64,000 nt of DNA from Oscillospiraceae bacterium (GTDB lineage: Bacteria; Bacillota; Clostridia; Oscillospirales; Oscillospiraceae), in contig CADBCV010000014.1 in NCBI GenBank assembly GCA_902793285.1, forward strand, positions 1 to 64,000. The letters are read 5' to 3'. Every line of letters begins with the position of its first letter. The first letter of the stretch is position 1. Shown here piece by piece: positions 1-7,450 of the stretch. The notes beneath the pieces are model-generated. The model was not told where the DNA came from. It ran no database searches and saw only the letters and a program-made list of their open reading frames with translations. A program made the position numbers and the translations under genes.

Positions 1-192
1 ACCGAGTTTAATGTCTACCCGACCACGACCATCTATGTTTTCCCGAACGCGAATCCCGGCTTCGTCCTGGATAAGATCATCTGGAGCTATATCGACGGCA
101 CAGCCAGCTATGACATCACCGAGGCAAAGAACTTCGTCATGCCCGCCATGGATGTTGTGGTGTACGTGACATTCAAGCCGCTTGGTTCCTGA
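1..192 (+). CDS. C-terminal end of a repeat-containing surface protein (partial)
   Basis: The reading frame is open from the first base of the window and stops with TGA at 190-192, so only the last 63 residues are present. The tail has the alternating beta-strand pattern ending in F-V-M-P-A-M-D-V-V-V-Y-V-T-F. This matches the last strands of divergent InlB B-repeat (bacterial repeat) domains found in secreted or wall-linked proteins of gut Firmicutes. No sorting signal or membrane helix follows the repeat. Assignment to that repeat family is by motif only; the rest of the protein lies outside the window. Confidence 0.6.
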   Translation, partial: TEFNVYPTTTIYVFPNANPGFVLDKIIWSYIDGTASYDITEAKNFVMPAMDVVVYVTFKPLGS

Positions 193-213
193 TATACGCA
201 CTTACTTCTTAGA

Positions 214-308
214 TCTGACGATCTGCGTCGGTATCGGCGCAGATCGTTCAGACCGTCAAAAGCATGTACCAGATAAGGAAAAGCGTCCAGTATTGGGCGC
301 TTTTTTGT
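214..308 (+). terminator. Tandem hairpins downstream of the surface protein
   Basis: The first hairpin has arms ACGATCTGCG (218-227) and CGCAGATCGT (238-247) and lacks a T-run. The second has arms AAAAGCG and CGCTTTT (279-303 region) followed by TTTTTTG, a canonical rho-independent terminator. Both lie just after the stop at 192. Confidence 0.75.
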
Positions 309-521
309 CGCTCCATCACGCGAAAAATGATGAAAACATTTTTGTTATAGGAAGATTTTGCGGATATTGCGAATATCCGCCTTTTAGAGCCTTCACCGGA
401 CTGTTAGAGAGTAGAAAGCAAAAAAAGAGAGATATAGCGATGAGCAACTGGTACATATCTTTTCACCATAGGGAAGAGTGCATCGCAGTTCACCGCTTTT
501 TTGATAACAGCAGCCAAGTAT

Positions 522-563
522 AAAGCCGAAGGAACGAAGAGCATCGTTGTTCCCTCGGCTTTA
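522..563 (-). terminator. Hairpin downstream of the XRE remnant
   Basis: Arms AAAGCCGA and TCGGCTTT plus GGAAC/GTTCC form a strong stem directly after the minus-strand stop at 567. The T-run is short, so it is a probable rather than certain terminator. Confidence 0.5.
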
Positions 564-566
564 ACA

Positions 567-812
567 TTATGACTCTATCAGGCTCTTTATTTCCTCCAGA
601 ATTGCAACGTAACGGGAAGCTTTCTCTGGAGACATTCCCGTGAAGAAATCAGCAGCGATCTTTGGAATCTGATCAGCATTCAGTGCCGTTGAAAAAATAA
701 CAGCATCAAGGCTTATGTTCAATCCCTGCGCTAACAGGGCAATCGTTTCAAATTTGCAATTTGACTGAAAGTTTTCGACCTTCATGATTGTGCGGTACTG
801 TCGTGTATCCAC
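567..812 (-). pseudogene. XRE-family regulator, C-terminal remnant
   Basis: The 81 residues match the last helices of an XRE/Cro helix-turn-helix domain (F-E-T-I-A-L-L-A-Q-G-L-N-I-S-L-D-A-V) followed by a short tail. The first helices of the HTH, including the recognition segment, are missing. Upstream of the GTG at 812 the DNA is occupied by the catalytic start of a serine recombinase on the other strand. The gene is therefore truncated at a recombination junction and probably cannot bind DNA. Family assignment is from residue pattern only. Confidence 0.55.
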
Positions 813-2304
813 AGAGGAAGAAGAACAGCAGAGCAGCTATGAAAACCAGTGCAAATATTATACCGACATGATCATGCAAAATCCCCAATGGAGCATGGCG
901 GGGCCTCCGCGAAAAAACGTGATGAATTCATGCGCATGATCAAAGCCTGTAAGAAAGGCAAAATCAATCTAATCCTGACGAAATCCATCTCCCGCTTCTC
1001 CCGAAATACGGTAGACTGCCTGCATTACATCCGCCTGCTAAAAAGCTGGGGCGTGGCAGTGATATTCGAGAAGGAGAACATTAACACAATGCAGGAGGAC
1101 AGCGAGTTCCTGATCACCCTGCACGGCGCTTTCGCACAGCAGGAGGTTGAATCCATCAGCGCCAATGTCCGATGGGGTGTACAGCAATCCATGAAAGAGG
1201 GCAAGGTCAGGATTCAATATAAAAAGCTGTATGGATACCAGCGCGGCGAAGATGGCAATCCGGAAATTATCCCCGAGCAGGCGGAGGTCGTGGATGAAAT
1301 CTATGCCAGGTATCTTGCGGGTGCGAGTCTTCGCATGATCCAGAATTGGCTGGAAGACAGCAGGATTCCCAACAAGAAGGGCAAAGCGGAATGGCCGCTC
1401 GGTTGTATTAGAGGCATCCTCACCAGTGAGAAATACTGCGGCGATGTGCTGATGCAAAAGACCTATACCACCGACTGCATCACGCACAAGGCTGTCAAAA
1501 ACAATGGAGAGCGCCCCCATGTATCTGGTGCAGAATAATCACCCGGCCATCATAGACCGGGAGACCTATGACGCGGTGCAGGCGGAGTTTGCAAGACGCG
1601 CCGCTCTCCGCAGCCCGTCCAAAAACGCGCTGACCGGGCAATCCTGTTATACCAGCAAATATGCTCTCTCTGACCGTGTATACTGCGGCGAATGCGGCAC
1701 CAGATACAAGCGCACGACATGGGCAAAAAACGGGAAAAAGCGTGTCGTCTGGCGTTGCGTTAGCCGCCTCGACTATGGGACGAAATACTGCCACAGCTCT
1801 CCGACTGTGGATGAAGATAGATTGCAGGCCGCGATCCTTGCGGCGCTTAACTCCGCCATGAGTGAAAAGAAGATCCTGATCAATCAGATTGCGGGGGCCA
1901 TGGAGATCGAGCTGCTCCCGGCGCTCGACAGCGCCATGAGTCTCGCGGATATCACCAGACGTCTGGTGGAATTGGAGCAGGAATTTCAAACCCTGCTGGC
2001 CAAGGCTGCCGGTGACTTCGGAAATGAATCCTATACAGATCATTTCCGCGCTCTGGCTGAAGAAATGGCAGAGCTGAAAGATAAGCGCAAGAGCTTTGAA
2101 ACCAGGCGCGCAGGCAGCGAAACCGACCTTCGCATCAGACAGGCCGTGGAGATCATGGAAAACAGTTCCGCCGCAATCACAACCTGGGATGAGTCCACGA
2201 TTCGCCAGCTAGTGGATTGGGTGAAGATCCTCAGCGCAGAGGAAATCCTTGTCTGCCTCCATGGGGGAATCGAGATCAGGCAGAGGATGGAACAAAACCT
2301 TTGA
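784..2304 (+). pseudogene. Large serine recombinase, broken by two frameshifts
   Basis: The resolvase catalytic start, Y-C-R-V-S-T-E (catalytic Ser), begins at about 796 in the frame of ATG 784. Near 897 the frame jumps: the residues that normally read A-G-I-Y-A-D-E-G-I-S-G-T are missing, so about 30-40 bases are lost. The catalytic domain and recombinase domain (T-K-S-I-S-R-F-S-R-N-T onward) then continue in a second frame to 1538. Around 1517-1521 an extra C in a run of C shifts the frame again. The zinc beta-ribbon (C-G-E-C-G plus C-V..C) and coiled coil finish in a third frame at 2304. The original protein was about 510-520 residues, typical of the TndX/Tn4451-like family. It is a remnant of an integrative element and inactive as it stands, unless both lesions are sequencing errors. 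Confidence 0.85.
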
Positions 2305-2329
2305 CTACTAGATAATAACATCGTATAAT
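2301..2329 (+). promoter_or_regulatory. Near-consensus sigma-A promoter of the unknown two-gene operon
   Basis: TTGACT (2301-2306), a 17-base spacer and TATAAT (2324-2329). The -35 box overlaps the recombinase stop codon (2302-2304). The expected start site lies about 45 bases before the ATG at 2385, where GAGGT forms a ribosome binding site. Confidence 0.65.
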
Positions 2330-2384
2330 TAATACTATTAGAATGAAAAAATGTGAATGCTGAACAATAGCTGAGGTATTATAT

Positions 2385-3707
2385 ATGGACTCTTTTTTAG
2401 ATAGTGAAAACAAACCTAAAGATTGGCCGGTTAATGCAAGAGAGGCAAAGCTAGAAGCTGTATATCGGACAGTAACGCAATATAAGAATAATCCCAATTA
2501 CATAAATAGAGAAGTCTTGTTAGCTCTATTAAATGAACATGACTTAAACCAACGGTCTTATTTAGGAGAAGTCAGAGTTTCAGACTATGAAGCAGAAATG
2601 ACCAATCTATTATACACCATGGGATTAATGTACAACATCAACTCGCTGAGAACATTTATATATGAAATTGTAGGTGATACTACAAGATTTCAAAAGATGC
2701 AGTCTTGGTTTGGGGAGTTGTCCGGTGAAAAAATAAGTATTGATATCCCGGCTTATGATAACTGCTTGCTTCCGCCATTGAAACTATATCATTATGCTTA
2801 CCAGAAATATAATTTGGATAAAGATAAAGAGTTTTCAGAAAAAATTGTCGATCTGGTAAATGAATTATTAGCATATTATGACTCCGAAGAGATGCTAGAG
2901 TCAGTTACCTCTGCATTTGTTGAAATGCTATATGATTTGAGCTGTGCACATGGTGCGAAGAAAACAGCAATATGGAGGTTTTCCAGAGAGGATCTCTTAA
3001 AATTATTCCGATTAGAAAATGAATTAATAGCGAGGACAAAGCAAGTCCCAACAGAGCGTCCGTTAAAAGGTCTATTAATGATGCAGATTAGCAATTTTAT
3101 ATTGAAATCAAGAAACGATTATAATGAGGATAGCATATGCAAATATATCTCTCAAAATGCGGCGCGGAAGGGAATAGAAAATCATCAATTATGGATGAAA
3201 AAGACATCTCTACTGAATGATCAAAGAGAAGCGCACGTCGTTCCAGAGCTGTTTAAAGAAGCAGGGTGGATTCCTTACACATGGGCTAACAATATTGACT
3301 TTACTGCAACTCGTACATATTATGTGACTTCTTTTTGTAAAGAAATCAATAACGAGGAAATGAAGAAAGACTATGGCGAATGTATATATGGTTATAAAGA
3401 CGATAGAATCGCCGAGTTAATTGCACCGGTCTATATGCAGTTGCTTACAAGGCGAAAGGAAGCTGATGATCGATTACCAGAAGCAGTAACAAGACCCTTT
3501 TTGTCCCAAGTTATTGCATTTGATATTCTATACGATAGAGCACAAGCAAAAGAAGAGCTCATCTTTTTGATGAATATTATTAATGAGTTTTGTATTCCAT
3601 ACGAAAATAAGAAGTCTTTTCTACAAGAGATAATGCAATATTGGATTCTCTCAGTAAAGGATCAAGGTCCATGGGAGAAAGAAAAAGAGCGACGATATGT
3701 GCTGTGA
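2385..3707 (+). CDS. Unrecognised 440-residue soluble protein
   Basis: I do not recognise this protein. It is predicted to be soluble and almost wholly alpha-helical, rich in Leu, Tyr, Asp, Glu and Lys. It has no signal peptide, membrane segment, nucleotide-binding loop or obvious catalytic motif. It is intact, with a GAGGT ribosome binding site and its own promoter. It overlaps the next gene by 11 bases, so the two are probably translationally coupled. Base use is much more AT-rich than the core chromosome, which points to horizontal transfer. It sits as cargo between a dead serine recombinase and dead phage antirepressor genes. That setting is common for defence or toxin-antitoxin modules, but no family evidence supports such a role here. 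Confidence 0.7.
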   Translation: MDSFLDSENKPKDWPVNAREAKLEAVYRTVTQYKNNPNYINREVLLALLNEHDLNQRSYLGEVRVSDYEAEMTNLLYTMGLMYNINSLRTFIYEIVGDTTRFQKMQSWFGELSGEKISIDIPAYDNCLLPPLKLYHYAYQKYNLDKDKEFSEKIVDLVNELLAYYDSEEMLESVTSAFVEMLYDLSCAHGAKKTAIWRFSREDLLKLFRLENELIARTKQVPTERPLKGLLMMQISNFILKSRNDYNEDSICKYISQNAARKGIENHQLWMKKTSLLNDQREAHVVPELFKEAGWIPYTWANNIDFTATRTYYVTSFCKEINNEEMKKDYGECIYGYKDDRIAELIAPVYMQLLTRRKEADDRLPEAVTRPFLSQVIAFDILYDRAQAKEELIFLMNIINEFCIPYENKKSFLQEIMQYWILSVKDQGPWEKEKERRYVL

Positions 3708-3948
3708 TGATACATTTCTAAAAGTCAAAACGACCCTATTCTTGTTACCTGATTTTATTCTTGGTGATAATCCGGTAAAGAATAAAATACATCAATTCGT
3801 GGACGAGAAAAGACTTGCTGTTTCATGGAAAGACTATTTATTTTGCGAAAACTGCTTGAACAGGGACTTTGATGCAATTCTTGATGAACATCGAATTACC
3901 TGCCCTATCTGTGGATCAAAAAGAATCAAACGAATTCATCCTAAATAG
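3697..3948 (+). CDS. Small zinc-ribbon protein, partner of the 440-residue gene
   Basis: This 83-residue protein has a basic C-terminal zinc ribbon. C-E-N-C in the middle and C-P-I-C-G near the end give a four-cysteine site, followed by K-R-I-K-R. The N-terminal half matches no family I know. Its ATG lies inside the end of the preceding gene (overlap 3697-3707), a classic coupled arrangement. The basic tail and ribbon suggest binding to nucleic acid or protein; that is inference. AT-rich like its partner. No terminator is visible after the stop. Confidence 0.65.
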   Translation: MCCDDTFLKVKTTLFLLPDFILGDNPVKNKIHQFVDEKRLAVSWKDYLFCENCLNRDFDAILDEHRITCPICGSKRIKRIHPK

Positions 3949-4022
3949 CGAATGAATTAAGACCTACGATCAGCTGTTTGGCTTGAAGTAGGGTATCTCT
4001 AATGTACTGAACTATCATTTTG

Positions 4023-4289
4023 ATAAATGAAGACGAGAGTACAAGCAACTCTAAATTGCAAAAGTTCTAGGATCAGTCAATCCGAACTGGTTGGGATGAG
4101 GAAGCCGAGGAATGGTATTTCTCTGTTGTAGACGTGGTGAGTGTTTTGACCGATCAGGCCACAACACGAAATGCAAGTACATACTGGGCTGACTTGAAGA
4201 AAAGGCTTAAAGAGGAAGGCACCTACCAGCAACTTACAAACTGTAATCAACTGAAATTGCAATCACATAAAGACAGCAACCATCCATGA
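4023..4289 (+). pseudogene. Bro-N family phage antirepressor, N-terminal fragment
   Basis: One frame reads W-D-E-E-A-E-E-W-Y-F-S-V-V-D-V, then L-T-D-Q, then L-K-K-R-L-K-E-E-G, then L-T-N-C-N-Q-L-K-L-Q. This is the Bro-N domain of prophage antirepressors and DNA-damage-inducible D-type proteins. An in-frame TAG at 4068-4070 stands where the family has an acidic residue. There is no ATG at the expected start (ATA instead), and the frame ends at 4287-4289 just after the QLKLQ stretch, where the family continues for about 200 residues. It is therefore a multiply broken remnant. Confidence 0.75.
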
Positions 4290-4480
4290 AGCAAATCATG
4301 AAAAAAGAATACGAAGAGTGACAGAAGTACAAGGCAGCGAAAGCAAAGGGACACATCCTGCTGCCGGATATAGTCCAGTTCATTTGCGAGGCCAATGGCT
4401 CCGACGCGGAAAAGATCCGCTGGCGCTTCCTTGAATTTCTACCGAGGATCACAGTACACAAGGAGAGGATGTCCCTGTGA
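4286..4480 (+). pseudogene. Short phage-type gene fragment with internal TGA
   Basis: From ATG 4286 the frame gives a lysine-rich start, an in-frame TGA at 4319-4321 where a Trp codon would fit, then an uninterrupted run with H-I-L-L-P-D-I-V-Q-F-I-C-E-A and a Trp-Arg-rich end. It stops at 4478-4480, overlapping the GTG of the next gene by GTGA. I do not recognise the family. The overlap suggests it was once the upstream gene of the UPF0489 operon. Confidence 0.45.
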
Positions 4481-5283
4481 GAGTTCTCGATTTGGATATG
4501 GATTATTTCATGAGGTCCGTAGCAATATTCATCAATGAATCAGAACCAGAGCGTTTATCGGAAGATGAATATGGCGACTGTATCTGGACAGAAAGAGAAG
4601 TTAGAGATTTCCTGGAAGGAAACCTCGGACTTTCAAAAGGCAACAAGATAAGAGGCAGAGTTGTTGCTGGGCACAATGAATCACTATTCTTTTGGAGAGA
4701 GCTGATAGAGAAAGGTGAGCTTTCTACACCTTTTGATGTTATCCATGTGGACTCACATGCTGATTTAGGCCTTGGATATAGTTCTTGGACACATATACTT
4801 GACTATCTACTGTACTATCCAGTTGAAGAGAGGCCCCAGCATCCGCGGTACTTCGACACATCAGGGCATTTGCGTAGTGAAGGGATTGGGGACTACTTGC
4901 TTTTTGCGGTTGCATACAGATGGCTTTCCAGTATTATATACTGTGGAAATCCCCATGGAGAATGCAATGACTATCTGTTGGCCACTTTGAAAGATTTCAA
5001 AGAAAAGCCCATCTGGGATAAGCCAGTTCAGAATACAATTCAATTGCTGTACAATCCAGATATGCCCTTCCCTCAAGATGACGATCCCGAATATGTGAAA
5101 CGACAGTATATTAAGAACAGTCAAAAAGAGCCTGAAGTTCCATTTTCGATCATCCCGACGGTTGAAGATGTTCATTTTGACGGCAACTTTGACTTCGCAG
5201 TACTCGCGCAATCGCCTAACTATACTCCTGCCAATGCAGATTATATAATGGACATTTTTCGTGAATATATTATTGAGACATAA
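4477..5283 (+). CDS. UPF0489 family protein
   Basis: The 268-residue protein starts with V-L-D-L-D-M-D-Y-F and contains H-V-D-S-H-A-D-L-G at about residue 90, the two acidic/histidine motifs typical of UPF0489 (human C5orf22-like) proteins. Their spacing resembles metal-binding motifs of the arginase/deacetylase fold, but no activity is established. GTG is chosen as start because an AGGAGAGG ribosome binding site lies just upstream. It is intact, unlike the genes before it, and AT-rich. The island context suggests acquired cargo. Confidence 0.7.
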   Translation: MRVLDLDMDYFMRSVAIFINESEPERLSEDEYGDCIWTEREVRDFLEGNLGLSKGNKIRGRVVAGHNESLFFWRELIEKGELSTPFDVIHVDSHADLGLGYSSWTHILDYLLYYPVEERPQHPRYFDTSGHLRSEGIGDYLLFAVAYRWLSSIIYCGNPHGECNDYLLATLKDFKEKPIWDKPVQNTIQLLYNPDMPFPQDDDPEYVKRQYIKNSQKEPEVPFSIIPTVEDVHFDGNFDFAVLAQSPNYTPANADYIMDIFREYIIET

Positions 5284-5483
5284 AAAAGCCTGCTTATAAA
5301 TATGCAGACTCTATTTCAAAGAGAGATATTCTATCTGCATTAAGAACCAATCACATAAGATTATTTGAAATAGATGCAGGAAGGAATATGAATGATAAGA
5401 TTGAATGGAGCAAGTGATTAGAAGCCACTTAGGCCACTGAATTCAAACTTCCTTGTGGCATCTTTAGTGTTCGGATTAGACAC

Positions 5484-5520
5484 AAGAACCACACTAAAAA
5501 GTGTGGTTCTTTTTGTTTTT
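5484..5520 (+). terminator. Perfect 12-bp hairpin terminator
   Basis: Arms AAGAACCACACT (5484-5495) and AGTGTGGTTCTT (5500-5511), followed by TTTGTTTTT. The 200 bases between the UPF0489 stop and this hairpin hold no recognisable gene. Confidence 0.85.
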
Positions 5521-5618
5521 CTCGTAATTTTGGTCTCTTTCTTGTCTGGAAAGTTAAGCTGATTTTTTGAAGAGGCTGAGTATTAAAACTCAGCCTCTGA
5601 TAGAGAACGCGATTTGTT

Positions 5619-5777
5619 TTACAGCTTTACCAGATATTTTGCCTGGTCTTCAGGCGGAATCTTCAATGCGGTCATGGCCTGGTCAGCGGAAATATTCATG
5701 GAATCCATAATGATTCTGATGCTGTCAATTTGCTCCTGCTCACGGCCCTGTGCATTGTACCTTGATTGAAGGACTTT
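5619..5777 (-). pseudogene. Rpn-family nuclease, C-terminal remnant
   Basis: On the minus strand the frame is open from 5777 to a TAA at 5619-5621. It reads a charged linker (Q-G-R-E-Q-E-Q-I-D), then M-D-S-M-N-I-S-A-D-Q-A-M-T-A-L-K-I-P and a final K-Y-L-V-K-L. This resembles the extreme C-terminus of Rpn family recombination-promoting nucleases (PD-(D/E)XK, transposase_31). The nuclease domain is missing. From 5778 to 5963 I see no recognisable coding sequence. Confidence 0.5.
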
Positions 5778-5963
5778 TCAAGGCAAAAGAAAGAATCAAG
5801 TGTTAAATAGATCCTCCACACGCAATGACTTTGTTCCGTCTCCTCAGTGTATAGTCCATCCAAGAAATCATGACTCTGCATTGATCCGCTTGGTGGCGCG
5901 TCAAGCGGCGCCTTTTCAATGAAAACCAGTTTCAAAAGTTGCCGGGCCCCTGCGTTAACGCAA

Positions 5964-6030
5964 GCACCGCTCAGATCCGTTCGGATCTGAGCGGTGCCTT
6001 TGTATAAGACGCTGTTTTACAGCGTCTTAT
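5964..6030 (-). terminator. Two consecutive hairpins ending the redox cluster
   Basis: One hairpin has perfect 16-bp arms (5964-5979 / 5982-5997) around a TT loop. The other has perfect 12-bp arms ATAAGACGCTGT / ACAGCGTCTTAT (6004-6015 / 6019-6030). They lie directly downstream of the minus-strand stop at 6040. Confidence 0.75.
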
Positions 6031-6039
6031 TTGCTTTGC

Positions 6040-7380
6040 TTATCCCAGTTGAGCCAGGCAGTCGGCGAGCATGGCGCGGTAGGTGTCGGGGCTGGCGCCT
6101 TCAAAGGGGGCGGTCAGCAGTCTGCCCTCGCTGTCCACGAAATAGGTGGTGGGCCATGCCATGAGGGAGATGTCCTCCTCGATCTCCTCCGTGCCGCGCA
6201 GGTTCAGGTAGGAGGCGTCCGCGTCGAGCAGGAGCTGCCCGGCCGTCGCGGCGACCTCGTCGTCCATCGCGTCCGTGCAGAGGCCGACGAGCTGGCAGCC
6301 CTGCGCCTCAAGCTCCGCGGCCATCTTGCCGAGCTCGGGCAGCTCCGCCCTGCAGGGTGAGCACCAGGTTGCCCAGCAGTTGACCACGGTGACCTTGGCC
6401 TTGGAAAAAAGCTCCGCGCTGTCGACGGCATTGCCCTCAAGGTCGGTAGTCTTGAAGGAGAGAACGTCGCCGGCCTTCTTGGTGTTGGGCCACTCGGGAG
6501 CCGAGAGCTTCAGGCCGGAGAGAAAGAGAGACGGGTCCTTGAAGAGCGTTTCAAATTCGTCGAAGAACTCTCCCATGACAGGCTTGACTTCCTCCGGAGC
6601 GTCCTGCAATCCCGCATACTGGGTGAGGAAGAAGCGGCAGTCCGCGTCGGAGCCGATCTCTTCAAAGGTGCAGAACGCGTCCTCACCAAGGCCGAAGTCC
6701 TCCAGCAGCGCGCGCAGCTCCTTCTCCCCGCGCTCGCCGTTGAGGATGAAAATATCATAGAGCGGGAGACTCTCATAGCCGCTCAGCCAGGAGGGGTGGT
6801 CGGGGTCGGCGGGCAGCTCTTCACCGTTGCCGGAGGCCGCCGCGGCAGCTCTGCTGAGGGTTATATAGGCATCCATGTCTGCCGGGGAAACGGCAAGATA
6901 GCTCACGGGAATATCCAGTACGCCATCGTCGATGAAATTGTAGCCCAAATTAACTTGGCCCTTCAGGTTTGCAAGAGCTTTGGGCGTTTTATAATACACA
7001 CCGATCTGGGGCATGTCGATGACATCGGCATCGTCCTCCTCGGCTTCCTCGGCGGCGCCCTCCGGACGGACGGTGAGGACCACGGTGTCGGGAGTCTCGG
7101 GAAGGGGATAGTCGGTGGTGTCCTTCTCATAGCCGGCGGGTACCTTGAGCAGATGCGCCGTGTAGGTGCCGGCGGGCTCGTCAAAGGCGGCGATGCCGTC
7201 CGCGCCGGTCTTGCCGACGAGGCACTGTTCGTCGGAGCAGAACTTCACCATCACGCCCTCGACGGGGCTGCCGTCGGGATCGACGACCTGGATCTGATAG
7301 CCGCCGTCGGCAAAGGCGCCGGCGCCCAGGGCCGTCAGCATCAGGCAGAGCGTCAGGATCCTTGCGATCGTTTTCTTCAT
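6040..7380 (-). CDS. Secreted thioredoxin-fold (TlpA/ResA-like) protein with N-terminal SpaA-like domain
   Basis: 446 residues from ATG 7380, chosen because it begins a lysine-hydrophobic signal peptide (MKKTIARILTL) and has AAGGAGT just upstream. An Ig-like SpaA/carboxypeptidase-regulatory segment follows (V-D-P-D-G-S-P-V-E-G-V). The middle of about 180 residues is unassigned. The C-terminus is a TlpA-like thioredoxin fold with W-A-T-W-C-S-P-C-R and a cis-Pro region W-P-T-T-Y-F. It likely acts outside the membrane as a thiol-disulfide reductant. It is the third gene of a co-directional redox cluster, after the ferredoxin-TlpA fusion. The family's usual length is about 180, so the long N-terminal extension is unusual. 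Confidence 0.8.
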   Translation of the reverse strand: MKKTIARILTLCLMLTALGAGAFADGGYQIQVVDPDGSPVEGVMVKFCSDEQCLVGKTGADGIAAFDEPAGTYTAHLLKVPAGYEKDTTDYPLPETPDTVVLTVRPEGAAEEAEEDDADVIDMPQIGVYYKTPKALANLKGQVNLGYNFIDDGVLDIPVSYLAVSPADMDAYITLSRAAAAASGNGEELPADPDHPSWLSGYESLPLYDIFILNGERGEKELRALLEDFGLGEDAFCTFEEIGSDADCRFFLTQYAGLQDAPEEVKPVMGEFFDEFETLFKDPSLFLSGLKLSAPEWPNTKKAGDVLSFKTTDLEGNAVDSAELFSKAKVTVVNCWATWCSPCRAELPELGKMAAELEAQGCQLVGLCTDAMDDEVAATAGQLLLDADASYLNLRGTEEIEEDISLMAWPTTYFVDSEGRLLTAPFEGASPDTYRAMLADCLAQLG

Positions 7381-7450
7381 TCTCGAAACTCCTTTTTGTA
7401 TTTGACCGAGGCCTGTAACCAGGCCGTTCATCACACAGGGAACGGAGAGC

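Noticed and set aside
182..523. 113-residue plus-strand open frame
   Set aside because: It runs through the terminator at 279-308, has no ribosome binding site and no recognisable residue pattern.
5696..5935. 79-residue minus-strand open frame
   Set aside because: It overlaps the Rpn remnant in another frame, lacks a ribosome binding site and shows no domain.
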